This document shows positions 7,552 through 13,248 of a stretch of DNA of 21,085 nucleotides, piece by piece. Every line of letters starts with the position of its first letter. Position 1 is the stretch's first letter. The stretch is from DATJWY01 sp035500775. GTDB lineage: Bacteria > Pseudomonadota > Alphaproteobacteria > Acetobacterales > Acetobacteraceae. A program made the translations under genes and the position numbers. The stretch spans positions 1 to 21,085 of the forward strand of contig DATJWY010000191.1 in the NCBI GenBank assembly GCA_035500775.1. Direction: 5' to 3'. The notes below the pieces were generated by a model, which ran no database searches, was not told the origin of the DNA, and saw nothing but the letters and a program-made list of their open reading frames with translations.

Positions 7552-8124
7552 ATGCAGTTTCGTCCATTCCGCCGCGCGCCCCTGCTGCTGGCCGCCTGCC
7601 TCGCCGCCGGCCCTGCCCTGGCCCAGGCGCCCGGCACCGCGCCGGCCAGCCCGGCCGTGACGCAAGCCCCGGCCACAAAGACGCCGGCCGCCCCTGCCCC
7701 GGGCGTAGCGCCGGCCCCCGCCGCCCCCGCGCAGGCGGGCACGGTGCCGAAGCCCGAGGCCGAGGCGCAGACGCCGGAAGGCAAGCGCGTGGCCGCCGAT
7801 GTGGAGCACCGCATCAAGGATCTGCGCTCCCGGCTGAACATCACCCCGGCGCAGCTGCCGCTCTGGAATGATTTCGCCAACACCATGCGGCAGAACGCGC
7901 TCGATATGGATGCGCTGTTCCAGCAGCGGGCGGCGCGGTTCGGCTCGCTGAACGCGGTGGACGACATGCGCAACTACGCCGCCCTGTCGCAGGCGCGTGC
8001 CGACCAGATGCAGCGGCTGATCCCGGTGTTCCAGGCGCTGTACGACAGCATGTCGCCGCAGCAGAAGCAGGCGACCGACGAAACCTTCAAGCGCTCTCAG
8101 CGGGAGTTCGGCGGCAAGCACTGA
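7552..8124 (+). CDS. Secreted LTXXQ-motif (Spy/CpxP-like) protein
   Basis: A 190-residue exported protein. Residues 1-24 are a signal peptide (RR, then LLLAACLAAGPALA, cleavage predicted before Q25). Residues 25-72 form an Ala/Pro/Thr-rich flexible linker. Residues 73-190 are the helical LTXXQ domain: VEHRIKDLRSRLNITPAQLPLWNDF carries the first LTxxQ-type motif (LNITPAQ), and YDSMSPQQKQATDETF the second. The family includes periplasmic chaperones and metal or envelope-stress proteins (Spy, CpxP, CnrX-like). Strong GGAGG ribosome site at about 7541-7546. No two-component genes adjoin, so regulation is unknown. It may be a paralogue set typical of Acetobacteraceae, which is inference. Confidence 0.85.
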   Translation: MQFRPFRRAPLLLAACLAAGPALAQAPGTAPASPAVTQAPATKTPAAPAPGVAPAPAAPAQAGTVPKPEAEAQTPEGKRVAADVEHRIKDLRSRLNITPAQLPLWNDFANTMRQNALDMDALFQQRAARFGSLNAVDDMRNYAALSQARADQMQRLIPVFQALYDSMSPQQKQATDETFKRSQREFGGKH

Positions 8125-8260
8125 TCGCGCGGCACCGGCCCCGGCCGGAAGGGCGGCCATAGACGTGGATCGTCAATTGCCGCCCCCGGCGGAAATGCCT
8201 ATACAGCGCGATCCGCGCGGCCGGTCGGCATCGGCCGCGCCACTCCTGAAAGGCACGGCC

Positions 8261-8485
8261 ATGAAGAGCGGGATCCACCCGGACTACCACGAAATCAACA
8301 TCATCATGACGGACGGCACGCAGTTCAAGACCCGCTCCTGCTACGGCAAGCCGGGCGACACGCTGCGTCTCGACATCGATCCGAAGTCGCATCCGGCCTG
8401 GACCGGCGTGCAGCGGATGATCGACACGGGCGGTCAGGTCGCGAAGTTCAACAAGAAGTTCGCGGGCATCGGCCTCAAGAAGTGA
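8261..8485 (+). CDS. rpmE: 50S ribosomal protein L31
   Basis: A 74-residue protein of the large ribosomal subunit, contacting the 5S rRNA/central protuberance and forming an inter-subunit bridge. MKSGIHPDYHEINIIMTDGTQF and DIDPKSHPAWTG are diagnostic of bacterial L31. Only one cysteine (Cys27) is present, so the zinc-binding CxxC set is missing and this is the zinc-free form usual in alphaproteobacteria. ATG 8261 fits the conserved N-terminus, with GAAAGG upstream; an earlier in-frame GTG would add 32 unconserved residues. A perfect hairpin follows the stop. Confidence 0.96.
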   Translation: MKSGIHPDYHEINIIMTDGTQFKTRSCYGKPGDTLRLDIDPKSHPAWTGVQRMIDTGGQVAKFNKKFAGIGLKK

Positions 8486-8491
8486 TCCGAA

Positions 8492-8519
8492 CGGCGCCGG
8501 CTCCCATGGGCCGGCGCCG
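8492..8519 (+). terminator. Terminator-like hairpin after rpmE
   Basis: Perfect 10-bp stem CGGCGCCGGC (8492-8501) and GCCGGCGCCG (8510-8519) with an 8-base loop, six bases after the rpmE stop. It lacks a downstream T-run, as is common in very GC-rich genomes, so it could be a weak terminator or a 3'-end stabiliser. Confidence 0.6.
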
Positions 8520-8573
8520 AATCCCGCCGCAACCGGGGCGGGAGACCCTGCGCGCCTGACCATCGGCGCCGGT

Positions 8574-8604
8574 CTTGAAACCCGGCTCATCCCTTCCCAA
8601 CTCC
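8574..8604 (+). promoter_or_regulatory. Possible RpoH (heat-shock sigma) promoter for hsp20
   Basis: CTTGAAA (8574-8580) matches the -35 consensus of heat-shock sigma factors. About 16 bases on is CCCAACTCC (8596-8604), a weaker match to the C-rich -10 element. Transcription would start near 8610 and give a leader of roughly 90 bases, the usual length for a ROSE leader. The -10 match is poor, so this is tentative. Confidence 0.4.
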
Positions 8605-8615
8605 TGCACTGTCCA

Positions 8616-8702
8616 GGGCGCCCATTCGGGGCCTCGGATGATCGAGCGGCCGGCCTTCGGGCGGCCAAAACCGAACGACCTTGCTCTCGCAGGAGGTTTT
8701 CC
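8616..8702 (+). promoter_or_regulatory. ROSE-type RNA thermometer in the hsp20 leader
   Basis: The 3' stem shows the ROSE signature: TTGCT (8681-8685), loop CTCGC, and AGGA (8691-8694) of the ribosome site. In known ROSE elements U-[U/C]-G-C-U pairs with AGGA with one unusual G, and here the pairing extends outward as GACC (8677-8680) with GGTT (8695-8698). A second hairpin upstream has GGCC-G-GCC closing a TTCG loop against GGC-GGCC (8648-8666). A C/G-rich region at 8616-8631 may form a third stem. The AGGAGG is the actual ribosome site of hsp20, so folding would block initiation at low temperature. The structure was deduced by eye. Confidence 0.72.
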
Positions 8703-9173
8703 ATGACGTACGACTTCGCGCCGCTTTTCCGCACCGCCATCGGCTTCGACCGTCTGGCTCGTTTGATGGACAGCGCCGCCCAGGCTGACACCGCTCAGTC
8801 CTATCCCCCCTATAATATCGAGAAGACCGGTGAGGACAGCTACCGGCTGACCATGGCCGTCGCCGGTTTCAGCGAGAATGACCTCGATCTGACGGTCAAG
8901 GACAACACGCTGGTCGTCTCCGGCCGCGTCGCCGACGGCCCGAAGGCCGAGGTGCTGTATCGCGGCATCGCCGGCCGCGCCTTCGAGCGCCGCTTCGTGC
9001 TGGCCGACCACATCGTCGTGGAGGGCGCCGAGCTCAGCAACGGGCTGCTGCATGTCGGCCTGCGCCGCGTGGTGCCGGAAACCCTGAAGCCGCGCCATAT
9101 CCCGGTCGGCAACGCCGCCTCGCGCACGATCGCCAATGACCCGGCGACCGCCACCGCGCCCAAGGCCGCCTGA
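8703..9173 (+). CDS. Small heat shock protein, Hsp20/IbpA type
   Basis: A 156-residue ATP-independent holdase that binds unfolding proteins in the cytoplasm. The N-terminal arm DFAPLFRTAIGFDRLARL is typical of class A alphaproteobacterial IbpA/HspA proteins. The alpha-crystallin domain covers about 34-128: YPPYNIEKTGEDSYRLTMAVAGF (34-56), LVVSGR (70-75), YRGIAGRAFERRF (86-98), and ELSNGLLHVGL (110-120). The tail contains RHIPVG (131-136), in the place of the IxI oligomerisation motif but with only one Ile and a Val, so it is a loose match. A strong AGGAGG lies 7 bases before ATG and is predicted to be masked by the thermometer. It is monocistronic, ending at a strong hairpin. Confidence 0.93.
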   Translation: MTYDFAPLFRTAIGFDRLARLMDSAAQADTAQSYPPYNIEKTGEDSYRLTMAVAGFSENDLDLTVKDNTLVVSGRVADGPKAEVLYRGIAGRAFERRFVLADHIVVEGAELSNGLLHVGLRRVVPETLKPRHIPVGNAASRTIANDPATATAPKAA

Positions 9174-9213
9174 CCCGCCGGTCCGATCTCCCACGACAGA
9201 GGCGGAATGAAGG

Positions 9214-9239
9214 GAGGGCCGGGGCGATTCCCGGCCCTC
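9214..9239. terminator. Bidirectional terminator-like hairpin
   Basis: Perfect 10-bp stem GAGGGCCGGG (9214-9223) and CCCGGCCCTC (9230-9239) with a 6-base loop GCGATT, followed by TTCCC on the plus strand. It lies 40 bases after hsp20 and 58 bases beyond the convergent DUF1192 gene, so it may end both transcripts. Confidence 0.7.
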
Positions 9240-9297
9240 TTCCCGCGTGCCCGCCATCCGGCACGGGAGGACCGCGCCGCGCCCCGCGCCGGGGGAA

Positions 9298-9495
9298 TCA
9301 GCCTGGCCGGCGGAAGATCTGCTCGGCCGCGCTGTGCACGCCCCGCCGCTGCCCGATCGTCAGCCTGACCCGCTCGATCTCGGCCGCGAGCGCCGCGATA
9401 TAGGCCTCCAGCTCAGCCACGCCGAGCCCGTCCAGCTTCAGCGGCACGAATGCGGCCGGAGGCCGCGGCGCCGGGGTTTCGTCGTCAAACATCAT
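9298..9495 (-). CDS. DUF1192 family small protein
   Basis: A 65-residue acidic-then-helical protein. MMFDDETPAPRPP leads into LKLDGLGVAELEAYIAALAAEIERV, the conserved core of DUF1192, a short coiled-coil family found almost only in alphaproteobacteria. The end, SAAEQIFRRPG, is also typical. Function is not known. The start is one of two adjacent ATG codons (9495 or 9492), with GAGAGG 8-10 bases upstream; a longer frame reaching 9657 is rejected because its first 50 residues are unlike the family. It is divergent from trcR across 155 bases, a pairing that fits alphaproteobacterial context. Confidence 0.85.
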   Translation of the reverse strand: MMFDDETPAPRPPAAFVPLKLDGLGVAELEAYIAALAAEIERVRLTIGQRRGVHSAAEQIFRRPG

Positions 9496-9650
9496 CGTTG
9501 CCTCTCTCATGCGCTCTTGACCGGCCCACCGGCACAGCCCCATATCCTGGGACTTGAACGCTTTATTCGCGCCTTCAATAGGCTCGCCGTGCCCTCCCTT
9601 CGCGTCGCGGGGCGTTGGCGAGGAGACCCAGGCGCTCGGGACATACTGAC

Positions 9651-10229
9651 ATGACACTGCCGCTCATGCCGAAAGCCACCGCGGTGTGGCTGATCGAGAA
9701 GACCGCCCTGACCTTCACGCAGATCGCCGAATTCTGCGGCATGCATCCGCTGGAAGTCCAGGCGATCGCCGATGGCGAGGTCGCGCAAGGCATCGTCGGC
9801 TACGACCCGGTCGCCAACGGCCAGGTTTCGGCTGGCGAGATCAAGCGCTGCGAGGCGGACAACAATGCGCGGCTGCGCTTGCTGCCGACGGCCAACCCGC
9901 TCCCGAAACGTCACCGCGGCGCGCGTTACACCCCGGTCGCCAAGCGCAACGACCGGCCGGACGCGATCGCCTTCGTGCTGCGCAACTACCCGCAGCTCTC
10001 CGAGCAGCAGGTGGTGAAGCTCCTCGGCACCACCAAGGAGACGATCCAGAAGGTGCGCGACCGCGCCCACTGGAACAGCGCCAACATCAAGCCGCGCGAT
10101 CCGGTGATCCTTGGCCTGTGCAGCCAGACCGACCTGAACGCGGCCGTCGCCTCGGCCAATGAGCGCTTGTTGCGCGAGGGCCAGACCGTGCCGGTCCCGC
10201 CGCCGCCGGAAGCCGAAGAAGCCGCCTGA
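9651..10229 (+). CDS. trcR: TrcR/DUF1013 cell-cycle transcriptional regulator
   Basis: A 192-residue protein of the TrcR (DUF1013) family, restricted to alphaproteobacteria and thought to act as a cytoplasmic DNA-binding cell-cycle regulator. Conserved blocks are MPKATAVWLIEKTALTFTQIAEFCG (6-30), with a helix-turn-helix-like TFTQIAEFCGMHPLEVQAIADGE (21-43), IVGYDPVANGQ (48-58), and a second helix-turn-helix-like QQVVKLLGTTKETIQKVRDRAHWN (119-142), then IKPRDPVILGLCSQ. The last 15 residues are a Pro/Glu tail. ATG 9651 fits the family; an earlier in-frame start adds 12 Arg-rich residues. No strong ribosome site is visible. A strong terminator follows at 10284. Confidence 0.9.
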   Translation: MTLPLMPKATAVWLIEKTALTFTQIAEFCGMHPLEVQAIADGEVAQGIVGYDPVANGQVSAGEIKRCEADNNARLRLLPTANPLPKRHRGARYTPVAKRNDRPDAIAFVLRNYPQLSEQQVVKLLGTTKETIQKVRDRAHWNSANIKPRDPVILGLCSQTDLNAAVASANERLLREGQTVPVPPPPEAEEAA

Positions 10230-10283
10230 GCCGCGATCGCGGGCCCCGCGCCTTGCCGCCTCTTGCCTTGTTCCCGGCGGGAA

Positions 10284-10308
10284 GCGCGCGGGCAGAGGGC
10301 CCGCGCGC
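10284..10308 (+). terminator. Terminator after trcR
   Basis: Perfect 10-bp stem GCGCGCGGGC (10284-10293) and GCCCGCGCGC (10299-10308), loop AGAGG, followed by GGTCTTCTTG, a weak T-rich tail. Placed 55 bases after the trcR stop. A longer GACCGGGC...GCCCGGTC inverted repeat follows at about 10330-10370. Confidence 0.72.
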
Positions 10309-10415
10309 GGTCTTCTTGCAAGATGGGCGACCGGGCCTCGCGGCCCCGCCGCCCATCCGAGCGCCCGGTCCGCCGGGCGACGCGCCTGACCGCTCCGCTT
10401 GCGAAGCGCTTGACC

Positions 10416-10433
10416 GCTCCGCTCAGGCGGAGC
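10416..10433 (-). terminator. Hairpin overlapping the ydcH-1 stop codon
   Basis: GCTCCGC-TCAG-GCGGAGC forms a 7-bp stem whose 4-base loop is mostly the stop codon of the minus-strand YdcH gene. Its left arm belongs to a 13-base direct repeat TGACCGCTCCGCT (10387-10399 and 10411-10423). No T-run follows on the minus strand, so a terminator role is only possible. Confidence 0.35.
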
Positions 10434-10599
10434 CGGCGTGCTGCAACCGTTCCAGCTCTTCCTTGAGCCGCAATTTCTCCCGCTTGAGCCTGGCCAACGT
10501 CAGTTCATCGGGCCGAGGACGATGGTCCTCGTCGACGATGCGCGTCTCCAGGCTGGCATGCCGTTCCTTCAAGCTCTCGATCCGAGATTGCAGGCTCAA
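10423..10599 (-). CDS. YdcH family protein (DUF465), probable TTG start
   Basis: A 58-residue, highly charged helical protein of the YdcH/DUF465 family; function is unknown. The core SLQSRIESLKERHASLETRI then LARLKREKLRLKEELERLQH is a helical hairpin. I place the start at TTG 10599-10597 rather than the ATG at 10611: the ATG itself is the first part of an ATGGAGGGA ribosome site that stands 4 bases before TTG, and the TTG start gives MSLQSRIESL, matching the usual family N-terminus MSLxxRI. The ATG would add MEGP and has no ribosome site of its own. It is divergent from a second YdcH gene 171 bases away. Confidence 0.85.
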   Translation of the reverse strand: MSLQSRIESLKERHASLETRIVDEDHRPRPDELTLARLKREKLRLKEELERLQHAGSA

Positions 10600-10770
10600 T
10601 GGTCCCTCCATACGCTACGCTGAGAAGGCATTCGGCGCGGACCGGGCGCGACGGCTCGAACCGCGCAATAGAACCGTAATACTCCTGACACATGAATTGC
10701 CACCCAAATCGCTGCCGGTTTTTGGCACGGGACGTAGGAGCGGTACGCAGGCTCATGCTATGGACCCAGA

Positions 10771-10971
10771 ATGCTGACCGATCGTGACTCGCTCCTGCGC
10801 AAACTGCACGAATTGCGCAGCGAGCACCGGGACCTCGATACCGTCATCGCCCGGCTCGCAGGCCAGAAAATGGACCAGCTGCAATTGCAGCGGTTGAAAA
10901 AGCGCAAGTTGATGCTGCGCGATGAAATTGCCTGGCTGGAAAGCCGCCTCATCCCGGACAATATTGCCTGA
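10771..10971 (+). CDS. YdcH family protein (DUF465), upstream of purE
   Basis: A 66-residue protein of the same family as the divergent gene at 10423. LLRKLHELRSEHRDLDTVIARL pairs with QLQLQRLKKRKLMLRDEIAWLESRL to give the two-helix hairpin with the Lys/Arg-rich KKRKLMLRDEI motif. Its TGA overlaps the purE ATG by one base (TGATG), so translational coupling and a shared transcript are likely. The same YdcH-YdcH-purE-purK order is known from Rhodospirillales. A possible promoter is TTGGCA (10722-10727), 16 bases, TACGCA (10744-10749), which is weak. Function is unknown. Confidence 0.88.
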   Translation: MLTDRDSLLRKLHELRSEHRDLDTVIARLAGQKMDQLQLQRLKKRKLMLRDEIAWLESRLIPDNIA

Positions 10972-11468
10972 TGACCCGCCCCCCTTTGATCGGCATCATC
11001 ATGGGCAGCCAGTCGGACTGGCCGACCCTGCGCCATGCCGCTGACATGCTGGACCGGCTCGACGTACCGTACGAGACCCGGATCGTCTCCGCCCACCGCA
11101 CGCCGGACCGGCTCGCGGAATATGCGCGCACCGCGCGCGGCCGCGGCCTGCGCGCCGTCATCGCCGGCGCCGGCGGGGCCGCGCATCTGCCCGGCATGTG
11201 CGCGGCCTGGACGCCGCTGCCCGTGCTCGGCGTGCCGGTGGAAAGCCACGCGCTCAAGGGCATGGATAGCCTGCTCTCGATCGTGCAGATGCCGGCCGGC
11301 ATTCCGGTCGGCACGCTCGCCATCGGGCGGGCCGGGGCGGTGAACGCCGCGCTGCTGGCCGCCGCCATGCTCGCCACCACGGACGCGGCGCTCGCCGAGC
11401 GGCTTGACGCGCTGCGGGAAGCGCAGACGGCGGCGGTGGCGGAGATCCCCGCCGACGAGGCAAGCTGA
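10971..11468 (+). CDS. purE: N5-carboxyaminoimidazole ribonucleotide mutase PurE
   Basis: A 165-residue class I PurE that converts N5-CAIR to CAIR in de novo purine synthesis; it works as a cytoplasmic octamer downstream of PurK. IIMGSQSDWPTL (9-20) is the phosphate-binding N-terminus. SAHRTPDRL (40-48) holds the catalytic His42. IAGAGGAAHLPGM (64-76) and GVPVESHALKGMDSLLSIVQMP (87-108) are the remaining active-site loops. The start overlaps the YdcH stop by one base. The gene pair purE-purK is separated by a 177-base gap occupied by a palindromic repeat, instead of the close spacing usual for the pair. Confidence 0.96.
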   Translation: MTRPPLIGIIMGSQSDWPTLRHAADMLDRLDVPYETRIVSAHRTPDRLAEYARTARGRGLRAVIAGAGGAAHLPGMCAAWTPLPVLGVPVESHALKGMDSLLSIVQMPAGIPVGTLAIGRAGAVNAALLAAAMLATTDAALAERLDALREAQTAAVAEIPADEAS

Positions 11469-11478
11469 GGCAGCATCA

Positions 11479-11611
11479 GGCCAGGGGCTTTGCCCCTGGA
11501 CCCCATCAAAGGCTTCGCCTTTGAAATCCATTCCTTATCCGAGCGCGCATCGCGCAGGGTAATGGGTTCCAAGGGCTCCGCCCTTGGCGGGTCCAGGGCG
11601 GAGCCCTGGCC
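11479..11611. repeat. Interspersed palindromic repeat inside purE-purK (R4)
   Basis: Left arm 11479-11504 is identical to the reverse complement of the right arm of R1 over all 26 bases. The inner palindrome is CAAAGGC-TTC-GCCTTTG (11507-11523), followed by GAAATCCATT, which corresponds to GAATCCTTTA in R1 and R3. The middle differs: it has a CGCGCATCGCGC stem and an extra hairpin CCAAGGGC-TCC-GCCCTTGG (11569-11587). The right arm is 11589-11611. It could attenuate or process the purEK message. Confidence 0.88.
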
Positions 11612-11645
11612 TTCACTTCCCCCGACCTGGGACAAAATATCGCGC

Positions 11646-12779
11646 ATGCCCACCCCTCTCCCCCCGAACGCGACCATCGGCATTGTCGGCGGCGGCCAGC
11701 TTGGCCGCATGTCGGCGATGGCCGCCGCCCGCCTCGGCTATCGCTGCCACATCCTGACGCCGGAGCCGGACAGCCCCGCCGCCCAGGTCGCGGCCGGCGT
11801 CACCCTCGGCGCCTACGAGGACAAGGCGGCGCTGACCGCCTTCGCCGAGGCGGTGGATGTCGTCACCTTCGAGTTCGAGAACGTGAGCGCCGAGGGGCTG
11901 GACCTGCTCGCCTCGCTCCGCCCCGTCCACCCTTCCCCCGCCGTGCTGCGGCTGAGCCAGGACCGGGTGGCGGAAAAGCGGTTCCTCAACGGGGCCGGCG
12001 CGGCGACCGCCCCCTGGCGAGAGGTAACGAGCCTCGCGGAGCTGGAAGCGGCCGTGGCGGAACTCGGCCTGCCATCGGTGCTGAAGACCACCCGGCTCGG
12101 CTATGACGGCAAGGGCCAGGCGCTGCTCCGCGCCCCGGAGGATCTCGCCCCCGCCTTCGAGCGCCTCGCGCCGAAGCCGCTGATCCTGGAGGGCTTCGTC
12201 GATTTCGCCTGCGAGATCAGCGTCGTCGTCGCGCGCGGCGTGGACGGCACGGTCCGCGCCTTCGACACGGTGGAGAACCGCCACCGCCACCACATCCTGG
12301 ACCTCACCCTGGCCCCGGCCCGCGTGCCGGAAGCGGTCGCGGCTGAGGCGCAGATCATCGCGCGGCGCGTAGCCGGGGCGCTCGGCCTCGTGGGCCTGCT
12401 CGCGGTCGAGATGTTCGTGGACCGGCGCGGCCAGGTGCTGGTGAACGAGATCGCGCCGCGGCCGCATAATTCCGGCCACTGGACCATCGACGCCTGCCCG
12501 GCGAGCCAGTTCGAGATGCATATCCGCGCCGTCGCCGGCCTGCCCCTTCCGCCGGCCGAGCGGCATTCGGACGCGGTGATGCGCAACCTGATCGGGCCGG
12601 AGGATATGGCGCTCTGGCCGCAGGTGCTCGCCGCGCCGGGGCTGATCCCGCATCTCTACGGCAAGGCCGAGGCGCGGCCGGGGCGCAAGATGGGGCATGT
12701 CAACCGGCTGTTTCCGCGCGGGGCGCTGCCGGGGGAGTTCGGGGTGCGGGACGCGCTGGGGGTACTCGGGCGGGAGTGA
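11646..12779 (+). CDS. purK: N5-carboxyaminoimidazole ribonucleotide synthase PurK
   Basis: A 377-residue ATP-grasp enzyme that makes N5-CAIR from AIR, bicarbonate and ATP, feeding PurE. IGIVGGGQLGRM (11-22) is the N-terminal phosphate loop. FEFENV (75-80) and SQDRVAEKRFL (104-114) precede the ATP-grasp domain, where KTTRLGYDGKGQ (147-158) is the ATP loop and VNEIAPRPHNSGHWT (266-280) the metal and substrate site. Length is normal for the family. ATG 11646 gives MPTPLPPNATIGIVGGG; the open frame upstream runs into repeat R4 and is not coding. No strong ribosome site is visible. Probably cotranscribed with purE through the repeat. Confidence 0.96.
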   Translation: MPTPLPPNATIGIVGGGQLGRMSAMAAARLGYRCHILTPEPDSPAAQVAAGVTLGAYEDKAALTAFAEAVDVVTFEFENVSAEGLDLLASLRPVHPSPAVLRLSQDRVAEKRFLNGAGAATAPWREVTSLAELEAAVAELGLPSVLKTTRLGYDGKGQALLRAPEDLAPAFERLAPKPLILEGFVDFACEISVVVARGVDGTVRAFDTVENRHRHHILDLTLAPARVPEAVAAEAQIIARRVAGALGLVGLLAVEMFVDRRGQVLVNEIAPRPHNSGHWTIDACPASQFEMHIRAVAGLPLPPAERHSDAVMRNLIGPEDMALWPQVLAAPGLIPHLYGKAEARPGRKMGHVNRLFPRGALPGEFGVRDALGVLGRE

Positions 12780-12782
12780 GTG

Positions 12783-12804
12783 CCAGGAGCTCCGCCCGCG
12801 GACC
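12783..12804. repeat. Degenerate arm of the palindromic repeat (R7)
   Basis: CCAGGAGCTCCGCCCGCGG then ACC, just after the purK stop, matches the arm form CCAGGGGCTCCGCCCC then TGGACC at 19 of 22 positions. No second arm follows. It marks the left edge of the accessory segment that ends at the degenerate repeat before alaS. Confidence 0.5.
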
Positions 12805-13248
12805 TCGAGATCGCGGTGCGCCGCTTCCTGGCGCGGATCATCGCCACCCTGCCGCTGCGCGCGCCGCACACGCCGGGCACCGCGACCTTCGATCACCGTG
12901 ATCCGCCAAAGTGCGCGTCGAGCCGCATTTCGCGCCCGCGACCGCCGGGACGCCGACGCGCTTGGCCCGGCGGATTCTCACGGTCAGCTGATTGTCCGTG
13001 TTCCTGCCCTGGCAGTATCAGAAATTTGCGGCGACGGCAGCTGCGTGATCGTCAGGCCTGCGCGGCCGGCCGTCCGAAAGGTTTCGTGAATAACTGCCTG
13101 CTCACCGTCACGCGCTCTTCGGCGAGCACGACGGGCCCTGGCTTTGCCGACCGGGTCGCCAGGCGCCTATGCGCAGGCGATCGTTCCGTTCGTTTGATGC
13201 GGAACGGAATGATAGCGCAATAAAACACAATTGTGGGTCGAGCCTTTG
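12805..13248. other. Non-coding or decayed segment before the membrane gene
   Basis: No gene can be supported in these 444 bases. Open frames exist on both strands but are Arg/Pro/Cys-rich and show no family features. Near the right end is an 8-bp inverted repeat TTCCGTTC (13184-13191) and GAACGGAA (13202-13209) with a 10-base spacer, about 40 bases before the next start. Base composition becomes more A/T-rich from about 13000 onward, unlike the housekeeping genes around it. It may be remains of a lost gene. Confidence 0.5.
13194..13223 (+). promoter_or_regulatory. Possible promoter overlapping an inverted repeat
   Basis: TTGATG (13194-13199) and CAATAA (13218-13223) are spaced 18 bases apart and resemble a sigma-70 promoter. 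The -35 box falls inside the spacer of the TTCCGTTC/GAACGGAA inverted repeat (13184-13209), the position expected for an operator. Both parts are judged by eye only. Confidence 0.3.

Noticed and set aside
7321..10747. Shared 12-mer AGGAGCGGTACG near 7328 and 10736 as a possible regulatory motif
   Set aside because: A match of this length is expected by chance in a GC-rich window of this size, and the surrounding bases do not agree.
12780..13223. GTG-started frame directly after purK
   Set aside because: Starts inside a degenerate repeat arm, has no ribosome site and becomes Arg/Cys/Ser-rich; not supported as a gene.
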